DNA from: Rugalucina vietnamica
Lineage: Eukaryota > Mollusca > Bivalvia > Lucinida > Lucinidae
Direction: 5' to 3'
Length of the DNA: 64,000 nt
Assembly: GCA_964017185.1 (NCBI GenBank)
Contig: OZ024872.1
Span: 62,365,817-62,429,816 of the forward strand
Position numbers and translations under genes: made by a program. The notes beneath the pieces were generated by a model. It was given only the letters and a program-made list of their open reading frames with translations. It was not told where the DNA came from and searched no databases. Shown here one piece after another: positions 48,301 to 55,505 of the stretch (positions are counted from its first letter, which is position 1; each line of letters begins with the position of its first letter).

Positions 48301-48478
48301 TCACGGTGCACTCTTCACCCTTAGTGGAGACAATCTCTGCACGTGCGAATCCCTCCTTTTCATCAGGTACCCAGCAAGCTTTCTTGCCATCGTACGGTTG
48401 GGTCTGTTCGGCCAGTAGCTTCTTACGGTCAACAGCAAGGTACTGGAAATCCGGGTCTTTTGAAAAATCTGTCGCCAT
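22212..48478 (-). CDS. MHC: Muscle (sarcomeric-type) myosin heavy chain, complete
   Basis: Class II myosin heavy chain, the ATP-driven motor of thick filaments. Thirty-one coding exons with matching phases sum to 5847 nt, encoding 1948 aa, the usual size of this family. Order: SH3-like N-terminus (1-80), P-loop GESGAGKT (about 178-185), loop 1 (about 200-215), switch I NNNSSRF (240-246), switch II DIAGFE (about 464-469), relay helix (472-510), lysine-rich loop 2 (about 632-640), SH2/SH1 region [15 protein letters not shown] (near 690-710), converter (about 720-780), light-chain-binding helix, WQWW hook and VKPLL head-rod junction (about 835), then about 1100 residues of coiled-coil rod ending in a short non-helical serine/threonine-rich tail (RSRSSVSQ...VVKQQ). 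The best remembered match is scallop striated/catch muscle myosin. I see one version of every exon. Upstream are a non-coding exon and a TATA box; introns carry many transposons. Confidence 0.97.
22760..22960 (-). CDS. MHC exon 30: rod end
   Basis: [20 protein letters not shown] to FKRQVEEA; 67 codons. Confidence 0.96.
23380..24073 (-). CDS. MHC exon 29: rod, longest exon
   Basis: 694 bp of light meromyosin coding sequence, including [20 protein letters not shown] and [12 protein letters not shown]. Confidence 0.97.
24459..24699 (-). CDS. MHC exon 28: rod
   Basis: [20 protein letters not shown]; phase 2 end at donor ACAG|gtaac. Confidence 0.96.
24883..25171 (-). CDS. MHC exon 27: rod
   Basis: [20 protein letters not shown] to MKRENKNLS; phase 1 end. 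Confidence 0.95.
25267..25490. repeat. MITE-3 copy in MHC intron 26
   Basis: Inverted ends GGCCCAGTTGTTCAAAA and TTTTGAACAACTGGCCC, with sub-terminal inverted 'gttagcttaacg'-like segments. Confidence 0.85.
25731..25988 (-). CDS. MHC exon 26: rod
   Basis: [20 protein letters not shown] and WRSKYETEG; 86 codons. Confidence 0.96.
26256..26501 (-). CDS. MHC exon 25: rod
   Basis: [20 protein letters not shown] to SLEDETR; 82 codons. Confidence 0.96.
26767..26845 (-). CDS. MHC exon 24: rod
   Basis: Short exon, [20 protein letters not shown]; phase 0 end. Confidence 0.94.
27071..27324 (-). CDS. MHC exon 23: rod
   Basis: [40 protein letters not shown]; phase 2 end. Confidence 0.96.
27613..28510. 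mobile_element. 898-bp fold-back element in MHC intron 22
   Basis: Almost the whole element is one inverted repeat: it begins ATATAGGGATCAACCATGG and ends with the exact inverse, and the arms (about 440 bp each) pair to a centre near 28060. A short segment at the centre (28044-28124) is duplicated in the right arm. Each arm carries a nested palindrome around GGCCGCAGGCC-type sequence, a TGACGTCA site (27883-27890 and 28233-28240) and an ATG in the context AAAATGGCCGAC. No transposase. Confidence 0.92.
28561..28708 (-). CDS. MHC exon 22: rod
   Basis: [20 protein letters not shown] region; phase 0 at donor AAG|gtgag. Confidence 0.95.
28901..29046 (-). CDS. MHC exon 21: rod
   Basis: [20 protein letters not shown] onward; donor AAAAA|gtaag, phase 2. 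Confidence 0.95.
29320..29658 (-). CDS. MHC exon 20: rod
   Basis: [20 protein letters not shown] to [12 protein letters not shown]; 113 codons, phase 0. Confidence 0.96.
30303..30479 (-). CDS. MHC exon 19: proximal rod (S2)
   Basis: [20 protein letters not shown] heptad region; 59 codons, phase 0 at both ends. Confidence 0.95.
30750..30909 (-). CDS. MHC exon 18: regulatory light chain site and head-rod junction
   Basis: [20 protein letters not shown] hook, then [16 protein letters not shown] where the coiled coil begins. Confidence 0.97.
31237..31494 (-). CDS. MHC exon 17: converter
   Basis: [37 protein letters not shown] and the first light-chain-binding segment. Phase 2 at donor AGAG|gttag. 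Confidence 0.97.
31787..31992 (-). CDS. MHC exon 16: actin interface and SH1/SH2 helices
   Basis: [20 protein letters not shown], then [19 protein letters not shown] with the two reactive cysteines. Confidence 0.97.
32355..32422 (-). CDS. MHC exon 15: loop 2
   Basis: Short exon with the glycine/lysine-rich actin-binding loop ([20 protein letters not shown]). Phase 0 at its end. Confidence 0.95.
32723..32843 (-). CDS. MHC exon 14: [18 protein letters not shown]
   Basis: Acceptor tttcccAG, donor GCTG|gtatg, phase 1. Confidence 0.96.
33126..33305 (-). CDS. MHC exon 13: [19 protein letters not shown]
   Basis: Lower 50K domain including [10 protein letters not shown]. Acceptor cactccAG, donor GCT|gtaag, phase 0. 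Confidence 0.97.
34612..34925 (+). repeat. tRNA-Asp-like SINE with (AAT)n tail
   Basis: Head 34620-34700 has an A-box-like 'tagctgaagcggtagagcg', anticodon stem CAGA/TCTG with GTC in the loop, and B box GGTTCGATCCC. A body and an (AAT)n tail at 34858-34925 follow. Confidence 0.78.
35100..35542. repeat. Probable MITE with GAGTAACACAAGTA inverted ends
   Basis: CCGAGTAACACAAGTA near 35116 is repeated inverted as TACTTGTGTTACTCGG near 35521-35538, with a CACT/AGTG flank. Inside the 6.6-kb element. Confidence 0.5.
36174..36625. repeat. MITE-3 copy split by a nested MITE-2
   Basis: GGGTCCAGTTGTTCAAAA at the left and TTTTTAACAACTGGGTCC at the right are MITE-3 ends; the centre is replaced by the MITE-2 at 36263-36512. 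Confidence 0.75.
36263..36512. repeat. MITE-2 copy nested in MITE-3
   Basis: Starts CATTACGAAAAC, carries the palindrome AGAACCGCCTCGC/ATGCGGTTCT and the 'aaaagtggggt' segment, ends GCATGATG. Confidence 0.78.
37051..37287. repeat. MITE-1 copy
   Basis: TGAGCC to GCTCA with the palindromic core 'gaagctgatcagcg'; flanked by AAT on both sides. Confidence 0.85.
38130..38290 (-). repeat. SINE family A, partial
   Basis: Body segments 'ccaagtcaacaattattcag' and 'ggagagttaatgtgccttgc' match the family. Confidence 0.6.
38660..38832 (+). repeat. SINE family A, opposite orientation
   Basis: tRNA-like head 'gtggtagcgcgtcggactcc' with degenerate B box and body to 'attgactaggacgtta'. Confidence 0.65.
39080..39235 (+). 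repeat. tRNA-derived SINE, third family
   Basis: A-box-like 'gtggcatggtggcc' and B box GTTCGATCCC spaced as in a tRNA, followed by 'tttcggatgagactttaaac'. Confidence 0.6.
40193..40363 (-). CDS. MHC exon 12: relay helix
   Basis: [20 protein letters not shown] through [11 protein letters not shown]; donor AAG|gtaaac, phase 0. A 6.6-kb inverted-end element begins about 23 bases into the following intron. Confidence 0.97.
40793..41343 (+). repeat. Dispersed repeat R4, long copy 2, in MHC intron 11
   Basis: Colinear with 20721-21253 over about 530 bp with small indels; includes 'ttcaccacgaggac' and 'cacctattgggaaaatagct'. Confidence 0.82.
41496..41764 (-). CDS. MHC exon 11: upper 50K domain and switch II
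   Basis: From [20 protein letters not shown] to [10 protein letters not shown], with switch II at the exon end. Donor GAT|gtaag, phase 0. Confidence 0.97.
42181..42319 (-). CDS. MHC exon 10: [13 protein letters not shown] and [14 protein letters not shown]
   Basis: Acceptor catttcAG, donor CAG|gtaca, phase 1. Confidence 0.95.
42618..42684. repeat. GC-rich hairpin in MHC intron 9
   Basis: Arms start GCAAACAGAATAGC and end GCTATTCTGTTTGC; the inner arms CCGGATG/CATCCGG and ACGCCGC/GCGGCGT also pair around an AGAA loop. Confidence 0.85.
42826..42929 (-). CDS. MHC exon 9: motor segment with [13 protein letters not shown]
   Basis: Acceptor aatttcAG, donor GAT|gtaag, phase 0. Confidence 0.94.
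43354..43452 (-). CDS. MHC exon 8: LLEKSRV and [10 protein letters not shown]
   Basis: Conserved motor segment; acceptor atttcAG, donor CATG|gtata, phase 1. Confidence 0.96.
43622..43685 (-). CDS. MHC exon 7: [14 protein letters not shown]
   Basis: 64-bp exon, acceptor ttttcAG, donor ACAT|gtaag, phase 1. Confidence 0.95.
43962..44054 (-). CDS. MHC exon 6: [12 protein letters not shown] and switch I
   Basis: Ends exactly after switch I NNNSSRF; donor TTT|gtaag, phase 0. A MITE-3 copy lies 29 bases upstream of its acceptor. Confidence 0.97.
44083..44328. repeat. MITE-3 copy in MHC intron 5
   Basis: GGACCCAGTTGTTCAAAG to TTGAACAACTGGGCCC, with a long central palindrome around TGAGAATCCTTTGCA near 44215. 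Best copy of the family. Confidence 0.88.
44708..44825 (-). CDS. MHC exon 5: P-loop and loop 1
   Basis: [20 protein letters not shown] followed by loop 1 ([15 protein letters not shown]). Loop 1 tunes nucleotide release in this family. Confidence 0.97.
45021..45048 (-). CDS. MHC exon 4: 28-bp microexon DRENQSMLI
   Basis: Very short exon just before the P-loop, with a clean acceptor (ttttgcAG) and donor (CAC|gtaag). Phases 1 and 2 fit both neighbours. Confidence 0.93.
45170..45345. repeat. Poly(T) run and (TTTA)n microsatellite
   Basis: T-run at about 45175-45221 and about 13 TTTA units at 45293-45345, in MHC intron 3. Confidence 0.95.
45709..46272. repeat. MITE-5, 564-bp inverted-repeat element in MHC intron 3
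   Basis: Ends AGGCCTAGGG and CCCTAGGCCT; sub-terminal 'cctgatttcggcctca' and 'tgaggccaaaatcagg' pair, as do the GTTGCCATGACAACGC and GCGTTGCCATGGCAACGC segments. Centre near 45985. Confidence 0.85.
47239..47395 (-). CDS. MHC exon 3: [13 protein letters not shown]
   Basis: Start of the ATP-binding subdomain, through [18 protein letters not shown]. Donor AGG|gtaag, phase 1. Confidence 0.97.
47830..47973 (-). CDS. MHC exon 2: SH3-like end and motor entry
   Basis: Encodes [14 protein letters not shown] and [20 protein letters not shown]. Donor TAT|gtgag, phase 0. Confidence 0.96.
48281..48478 (-). CDS. MHC coding exon 1: start and SH3-like domain
   Basis: ATG at 48478 in the context AAGATGGCG, preceded by 29 bases of leader after acceptor tacacAG at 48508. 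Encodes [18 protein letters not shown] and [14 protein letters not shown]. Phase 0 donor GAG|gtaag. Confidence 0.96.
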
Positions 48479-48711
48479 CTTGAAAGAGGCTGCTCACGAA
48501 ATAAAAACTGTGTAAAAACAGATCAGCCCCTGAAATGGTAGGTTAATATGTTTTGAAATTGTTCAAATTAGAAACAGAAATGAACATAGGATAGTATTTC
48601 GCAGGCAAACTTTGTTCCGATCATTAAGCATCTTATATAAAAAACAAACGACAATTGTAGGCAATGGATGTTAATGGAATAAGAAGAAGCTTTTACTTTC
48701 TTTATATTAGA

Positions 48712-48957
48712 CATTACGAAAACTTGCCCATGCAACATACAGATATTTTTTTCAACAGTAAAAATTGAAAATTTCATGAGAAAAATTCAGATATTTTTCT
48801 TATTTTTGCCCAAAACATAAATTGTGGGTAACCGCCTCGCCAATCTATGTTTTGGAGCAAAAATGAGAAAAATAGGTATACCCCTGCATACCCCAGTTTT
48901 ACTATATAAAAGTGGGGTTCAAGGGGGTATACATCACACGGACATGTTTTCCTGATG
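48712..48957. repeat. MITE-2 copy in MHC 5' UTR intron
   Basis: CATTACGAAAAC to TTTTCCTGATG; lies between the non-coding exon and the first coding exon. Confidence 0.8.
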
Positions 48958-49254
48958 ATTATGTTGTTGCTTTGTAAACAGCCGTGCATCTAAATTCATT
49001 CTCTTTATGTTTGTTTCAAACACAAAATATATTTTCAAAAATAAATAATTTTAAACAACTTTATTTTAATAAGAGAAATTAGGACTTTTAACTAGAAAAG
49101 TATAAAAGTGCAGAAAGAAATAATACTAAGTGATATAATAAAATGCAGAGTTAGTGAAAGAACAAGAAAATAATTTGCTTGTATTTCTGTAACAAAATGC
49201 AAAGCAACAACTAAAATCATGAATAACAAGGGAACAAGGTGATGGTGTACTTAC

Positions 49255-49272
49255 GTTTTCTCGGCCCGCTCT
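49255..49272 (-). other. MHC non-coding first exon (end)
   Basis: Donor AAAAC|gtaagt at 49254-49253 lies about 45 bases downstream of the TATA box. The transcription start near 49272 is inferred from spacing only. Confidence 0.5.
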
Positions 49273-49297
49273 TCCTAATGAGCCTGGAACTTCTTGT

Positions 49298-49305
49298 CTT
49301 TTATA
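49298..49305 (-). promoter_or_regulatory. MHC TATA box
   Basis: TATAAAAG on the minus strand upstream of the non-coding exon; a CCAATCA box lies about 50 bases further upstream (near 49355). Confidence 0.6.
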
Positions 49306-49429
49306 TGTCCAGTTCTGCTCCTGCTGGTCAACTTCCAGGTTATGTCTCGGTACCATTGATTGGCTAAGATGAGGATGTACACCAATGAGATTAGCTCTTT
49401 CAAAGATTGTGCCAAGCTTCTGCATATGG

Positions 49430-50487
49430 GATGGATTGCTACAGAAGACTATCTCATGTGGAGACCATCAGATGAAGGTAGATAAGATTGCGTACTGTCG
49501 CCGGAAAGCCTGTCTAGGATAACTTCGATCAGTCTTGCTTAGAGCATTGTAACATGGTCACAAAATCATAGTTATTTAGCTTTTTTGTATAGAAAGAAGG
49601 TGGCAATGTAATAACAAAACAGTAAATGAAAATGCATCGCTCAGACTTGCTCTTAAAGCAGCTTAGTTTGTGCGATTTTTCCAAGTTGGAAATGCAGACT
49701 AACAGCATGTTTTCTTATGACAATGCTCACTCAGAGAACAAACGGTAATCAAGGATAATGATCACTCATGTAACACCCTCTGTCTTAAGTCTTATGTGTG
49801 TCGAGCTCTGAGAAAATCTACTTTCAGGTTCCAGCAATGCGGCTCCAATTGGAAATTCAACACTGCAAACCACTGTCAGTTATGTATTTTGTCAGTACAT
49901 GATTTTGATGCATGTTTTTTGCGTCAAAAACGTGGTTCCGTTTTATTTTAAGTATATTTTTCAGGTGATAAGGAGTCTTCGAAGGAAGGAAAATGTTAAT
50001 TTTTATTTTCACACATGTACTTGAACAAAGATTCCATGGCTGTGATCTCAAATTCGCTAGGACGGGCGTTTTTTAATTGTCCCTATTAGCTATGGTGCAA
50101 TCTGGTACTGAGACCGAAATGTGGCGATTCCGAAATTATACAGCCAGACCAAGGAGTTTCTATGGCTTGAAACTCCTTGGCCAGACCCAGACTTGTCAGC
50201 CGCAGACACTAGATCACGTTAGTGGTTTGTTATGTAAGGTTATCACTGCTGTGCCAGGTATATTATTCCTGTAACATGAAAGCATCTGTCTAGTAATGTC
50301 AAATTACAGCGTATTTTCGCAATGAGTGAAAACCTAGCTTTTCAGAGGTTCACTGAGTATCCGATAGCTAGCTCCCTTTAATTCTCATCAAGAAGACCCA
50401 TTACTCGGTACCTGGGTATAATGCTCACAAAAATGATGTAACAAAAAATAAGTTTTATCAGAATTGTAACACTATTAAAAATCGATC

Positions 50488-50537
<50 letters not shown>

Positions 50538-51090
50538 TGAACAAGTACATGAAACAGAAAAGACATATTTTTGCTAAGTTTGCCACGGTGAAGGTAATCT
50601 CACTGGCGCATAAATTTGTTTTCATGACGTTTTAGAAGTTAGAAGAAAGGATGCCATTTTCCATTCGTCCATAGTCTGTTTAATTTGTGTGTTTGTGTTA
50701 TTTTTTCTTTCTTTCTTTTAAAATCTTGGCGAAAGGAAGGGTACCTGATGTGGGCCAATTATTTTTAAATTTCCCATCATGAAACTTTTATAAACTTTCT
50801 GCCAGAGGTGCATAAAGAATTATATTTGGTAAATATCAAATTATCAAATCGTTTGTAATTTGTTCGAGTTTGGACCCTAATTTTGGCTAAAATGACTGGC
50901 CTATTTTTGCAATATAGTATTTTGGGACTGGGACAGAACACATTGATCGTAAACCATTCTTAATACTTTATGCTATTTTAGAACGAACTAGATCTAAATG
51001 TTGAGCTTTGCAAAATATCTGCAAAATGACCTTATCAGACACAATATATCACACATTAATATTATATGTGAATATGTGATAATGAATAAA
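49430..51090. other. Shared upstream region of the MHC and SDR genes
   Basis: No gene seen. AT-rich, with a poly(A) run at 50492-50534. Expected to hold control elements for both divergent genes; I cannot point to individual sites with confidence. Confidence 0.5.
50492..50534. repeat. Poly(A) tract
   Basis: About 42 consecutive A residues; could be the tail of a retroposed copy, but no matching body was recognised. Confidence 0.9.
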
Positions 51091-51091
51091 T

Positions 51092-51315
51092 TGAGTCGCG
51101 ACGCGAGAAAACCGGTCTTCGAGAGTTCCGACCAGCTCCGACATAAACCGGCCTATACAGTCACAGAAGCAGGCTAGAAGCTTGGAATTTCGGATTTAGA
51201 AGAAAAGAAATTGTACTATCCGTGTAGCGAAAACAAAGGCGCTGATCGGCTTCGCAGTTACTGCGAAGCTGATCTGCGCCTTTGTTTTCGCATAGGCAAA
51301 TATCCATGCGGCTCA
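51092..51315. repeat. MITE-1 copy just upstream of SDR start codon
   Basis: TGAGTCGC to GCGGCTCA with the palindrome core, flanked by AT. It ends 42 bases before the ATG, so it probably forms part of the promoter or 5' leader. Confidence 0.87.
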
Positions 51316-51357
51316 ATTGATAAGGCATATTCCGACTACTTAAAAGGTCATATCAAA

Positions 51358-51556
51358 ATGTCGGTTGTTTACAATCATATTTATGTTAGCTTCTTAATAG
51401 CTGTCTCATTTCTTGTCTACTTTATTTTTAGAATATTTTGGATATACGTAATTTCGTGTGTCTGTGCACTGGTGGTGTTTAGAATTGTCAAGAGACTTCT
51501 GAATTCTAAAATTCCGTTGAAGGGGAAAGCTATTCTCATCACAGGATGTGACACAG
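51358..51556 (+). CDS. SDR exon 1: membrane anchor and start of NAD site
   Basis: Hydrophobic N-terminus, then PLKGKAILITGCDT. Donor ACAG|gtcaga, phase 1. Confidence 0.9.
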
Positions 51557-54500
51557 GTCAGATTGACGTTTGTATCAATCCATTATTATAGATGTTAAAC
51601 TCTTTTTGTGGTAGAATGCAAATGCTGACAGTAAGTCTGGTACATCCCCGTCCCCTAATTTTCAGATCTGGAGGAAAGTGACGTGTTTATACTTACTCCG
51701 CGTCAGAGCATATTCACAAAATATACATATTTCTCTAGTCCTTTTGACGCATGGCATGCTTTTTCATATAGTCTTTGTATGCAAATATAGAAGGAAAAGT
51801 ACCACGGACCACTTCTAAGTTTTAAGCACCATCAAACTTGCGTAAACCCCACCAACTCCAGCGTATAGGTTGACCAGTGTGTTTTTCGTTTTTATTAACA
51901 AATGTTTGTTCGTTTTCTGTATAGGGTTTGGGTATGACCTTGCACGGCGTTTGGACGAGCATGACTGTATTGTTTTTGCAACGTGCCTTCATCCAAACAA
52001 GAATGGTGCCGCAGAATTGGACAGGTTGACGTCCAACCGGATCCATGTTATACCCTTGGACGTTGGCTCGGATAAAAGTGTTGATGGTGCACTGAAGTAT
52101 GTCCAGAAACATTGCCCAAAGGAAGGTAAAGGACGTTTGAGATGCCAAAGCATTTTAGTACAAAATATTTTAATTCATGTCATGCGACATTACATGGTTA
52201 CTACCCAAGGCAAACACCTGGACAGGAAAGACTGCCAAAGCTACTGAGAATGACAGGTCCTTTGAATAACAGTAAAGGTAGTCTTTGAGTTTGCCTATAC
52301 TGTTACCGTAAATACTTTGAAAGAAACAATTGACATTTTAGAAGAGACTAGTTTATAAAACTGAACTACACCATTATTATCGTCACAATTATGCAACCAC
52401 CATCACAATCACCATCATCATCAAAAAATAATTTTCACAATAGATTTCAGTATTTTACCTATTTATATTTTTTGAAGATTCCTCCTTAAAAATCATTACT
52501 TCCTTTGACAGGTTTTGTGTAAAAATAGGCGATGATCAGAAAATGGCGCAATCAGAAAGAAATTCCCACTCCAAAAACCGAAGTGGGAAAAAACTAAATT
52601 AACAATCAGGTACTATTACTAAGAAAACATACCGTAAGCCGAATGGGCAGCCATTTCCCCAATAGGTGGTCACTCAGTTATCCAAACTTAACTAAAATAT
52701 GAAAACATACATAAGGACCACCTCACTACAATACTACATTTACTGTTATGTTTTAAGGACATGACAGTCTCTTTTGTGTTTGAATTTTTAACTGGATAGG
52801 CCGCTTCCAGGTTTGCCAGATACTTTGCTTTTGGTAATATTATGACAATAAAACACGAACTTTCAAGGCGAAACACAAAAATATCATTCAGTTAATCAAT
52901 GTCGTCTATTTGTCGACACCCCTCTTTTTGTTGCATGTCAATTTTGTTCAATTCTGGTACATACAATTTTCATACATAAATCCGGAAACATGATTTGGTC
53001 GAACACACTTTGGTTTGTCTTGGCCATCTCCATTGGTTCGCCCTTCTACTTTTAGAATAGAGTGAATATCTCTAGAATGCATTGCAGGTTCTGCTCTTTT
53101 GATCGGCTACTTATCCATGCTACGACATATTTAGATTCTCTTTCATATCAAGAACAAATAGATGTGCTATTCCAGAATGTTGCCTTCGAATATCTCATTT
53201 CAGGTTTATGGGCCATCGTAAATAATGCCGGTTTTAATGTGATGGGCGATGTTGAGTGGTTGACGGTGCCCCTGTATCATAAAGCAATGAATGTTAATTT
53301 CTACGGTGCCGTAAGAGTGACTCGGGCGTTTCTGTATCTGGTACGAAGAGCTAAAGGTAAATGAGCCACCTCGTGGGAAAACCAACAATGTGGTTTTCGA
53401 ACAGGTCCGACACAAACCAGCCTGTACAGTCACAGAAGATGGTTAGAGGCTGGAAATTTTGGATTTAGAAAGTAGAGGAATTGTACTATCCGTCTAGCGA
53501 AAACAAAGGCGCTGATCAGCTTCGCGGTTACCAGCTTCTTTGTTTTCGCATATGCAGATTGTTGGTTTTCTCATGAGGCGGCTCAAATATTGTTTTGCCA
53601 AATCTGACAGTTGCTCAGTGGAAGTCGCAATGGTCGGGTTCGAAATCTACTACCGTTGTGTCTGGTTAAGCCAATTATGATCTGGTGCCGGTCTACGTCC
53701 CGAATTTACTGAAAACATATAGACTAGGACATTCAACTTAAGCTACGTTTTGAAACCTTTCTTCAACGAGCTTGATAAGTGGGTCGATCAAAAAGTGTAT
53801 GATATATATGTAATTCACTTATTAAGTGCTGCTTTTAAATTGCTGTCAGTCTTTCATTGCGAGTGTTCGGGGTTCTCCAATGGTACCATTGGTAACATTT
53901 TTACAATTTGTACCAATTTAATTACCAATGGTACCATTGGTGAAGAAACTGGTGCAAATGGTAAAAAATGGTAATGCCATTGGTACCAATATGGTACAAA
54001 TTGGAACCATTGGGAGAACCCCGAACACACGCATTGTTCAAAAACATTTGCCGTTTATAGCATTACACTGCTTCGGTTTAGCAGAGATTTTCTAATGTTT
54101 TAGGGAGGGTAATTAATGATTCAAGCGGTCGTGGTGTGACTTCGTATCCACGTGATTCAGCATATCACGTGACTAAACATGCTCTGGAAACGTATTCGGA
54201 CTCTCTACGACTTGAGATGGTTAAGTTTGGTGTGAAAGTATCAGTTGTATTGCCTGGCAACTACGGAGCAGCCACTGCTTGCCAAGATTCTATTCAAGTA
54301 AGCTACAAACATTTCAAGTGAGCTTTCGCCGTGGACGGGCAGTGTGGGGGTTCCTATTAAATAATATTCGTTGCTCGTTGACGATTTGTTCAGTCAGAAA
54401 CAATAGTACCATTCCTCTTATGACATGCAAAATGAATATATACTAGTCAAAAGTTCTAGCCGGCAAAGCTAAAAGTCACAAAAAGTATTTTCCGTAAATG

Positions 54501-55431
54501 GCCAGAAATACACCAGTCATAAACGTTGCCTCTAAAAAGATTTAGTATATAAACCGAAGAAGAATTGATGAATTAAATCACAATCATCAAATGGCAATGC
54601 TAGTTAACTTGCCTTTTTCAAGCAGAGTGTCAAGAACAAAGTTTTGTCATCATGACAGTTTGTCTTAAAATCAGTTTCAGCGCTACAGAAGTGAAAAGGA
54701 AGAAATGTGGGATAACGGTACACCGGAAATGCAGCAAACATATGGAAAACCCTACCTTAATACTCTGCTAGAAGGCCAGGCGGGTGCTCTGAAAAAGTCG
54801 GTTACGTCAACCAAACCAGTTATTGACACATTTATTGACGCACTCAGTCGTCGATGGCCAAAGACCCGATACATCGTGGGCGGATGGTGGGGTGATAGAT
54901 CGGCGGTAGGTCTTCATATTTCAGTCTGGAAGTCAGTCTATCAGTCAGTGCGATCTGTTGAAACAAGGTCCTCCTATGTGACCCGGCCAGCCTGGGTCCA
55001 GTCGTCAATATAATTATTTTCCCAAACATTATTTTAATGCTTTTTCGACGTTCTAGAAATTAGACATCATATGTGTCGATCATTGATTTCCGTAGATACT
55101 AGTATTGTCATTTTTGACCAAGAAAAATGAAAAATAAAAGAGAGAGAGAGAGAAAAAAAGATCAGACTGGAACCCAGGCTAATGTGACCTATATACAAAC
55201 TGAAATTCAAATTATAGTTACCTACATGACAATAACATGAAACCGGTCTTGAGCGTTCCTTTCCATTCTTGTGTTGTTAGTTCATTCATTGTCACAACCG
55301 CGTGCTATTTCTCGTTTCAGAATCTGACTCGCCTCTACCCGTATCTACCGACGTTTGTAACCGATCTCTTTATTAGAAAAATAACTGGCTCTGATGAACT
55401 TCCTATAGCAGGGCTGTCTGCTGACCAATGA
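51358..55431 (+). CDS. Short-chain dehydrogenase/reductase, retinol/hydroxybutyrate dehydrogenase-like, complete
   Basis: Six exons (51358-51556, 51925-52125, 53204-53356, 54104-54297, 54681-54905, 55321-55431) total 1083 nt, 360 aa, all phases fitting. The N-terminus has two hydrophobic stretches (about residues 8-30 and 31-47), so the enzyme is probably anchored in the ER or mitochondrial membrane. Then the NAD(P) site TGCDTGFG (62-69), NNAG (140-143), catalytic serine in NDSSGRG (about 192) and YHVTK (Y205, K209). FGYDLARRLDEHDCIVFATC, SDSLRLEM and the C-terminal RYPYLPT-like segment (RLYPYLPTFVTDL) fit the SDR9C group, which includes retinol dehydrogenases, 17-beta-HSD6 and D-beta-hydroxybutyrate dehydrogenase. 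The actual substrate cannot be told from sequence. Start choice: an in-frame upstream ATG at 51211 lies inside a MITE, so 51358 is preferred. Confidence 0.93.
51925..52125 (+). CDS. SDR exon 2: Rossmann fold
   Basis: Acceptor ctgtatAG. FGYDLARRLDEHDCIVFATC to VIPLDVGSDKSVDGAL. Donor GAAG|gtaaag. Confidence 0.92.
52533..52718 (-). repeat. R4 repeat, partial copy in SDR intron 2
   Basis: Reverse copy of the R4 right end: 'aaatggcgcaatcagaaaga', 'ccccaataggtggtcactc'. Confidence 0.7.
53204..53356 (+). CDS. SDR exon 3: NNAG segment
   Basis: Acceptor atttcAG. LWAIVNNAGFNVMGDVEWLT to RAFLYLVRRAK. Donor AAAG|gtaaaT, where the T is the first base of a MITE-1 copy. Confidence 0.93.
53362..53585. repeat. 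MITE-1 copy at splice donor of SDR exon 3
   Basis: TGAGCC to GGCTCA with the GCTGATCAGC core; left end is intron position +6, flanked by AA on both sides. Confidence 0.88.
53863..54028. repeat. MITE-4, 166 bp, in SDR intron 3
   Basis: GTGTTCGGGGTTCTCC and its exact inverse at the ends; the interior is built of TTGGTACC/ACCAATGGTACCATTGGT-type units. Confidence 0.88.
54104..54297 (+). CDS. SDR exon 4: active site
   Basis: RVINDSSGRG and SAYHVTKHALETYSDSLRLE; phase 0 donor CAA|gtaagc. Confidence 0.94.
54681..54905 (+). CDS. SDR exon 5: substrate-side helices
   Basis: Acceptor agtttcAG. RYRSEKEEMWDNGTPEMQQT to RRWPKTRYIVGGWWGDRSA; phase 0. Confidence 0.88.
55321..55431 (+). CDS. SDR exon 6: C-terminus
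   Basis: Acceptor tcgtttcAG. NLTRLYPYLPTFVTDLFIRK, stop TGA at 55429-55431. Confidence 0.9.
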   Translation, partial: NLTRLYPYLPTFVTDLFIRKITGSDELPIAGLSADQ

Positions 55432-55499
55432 CAAAACATCCACAAATATCGTAAAGTTTATTTCTTTGTATAAAACTGTCACAAAATGGTCATGGTTTT

Positions 55500-55505
55500 A
55501 ATAAA
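55500..55505 (+). promoter_or_regulatory. SDR poly(A) signal
   Basis: AATAAA 69 bases beyond the stop codon. Confidence 0.65.
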
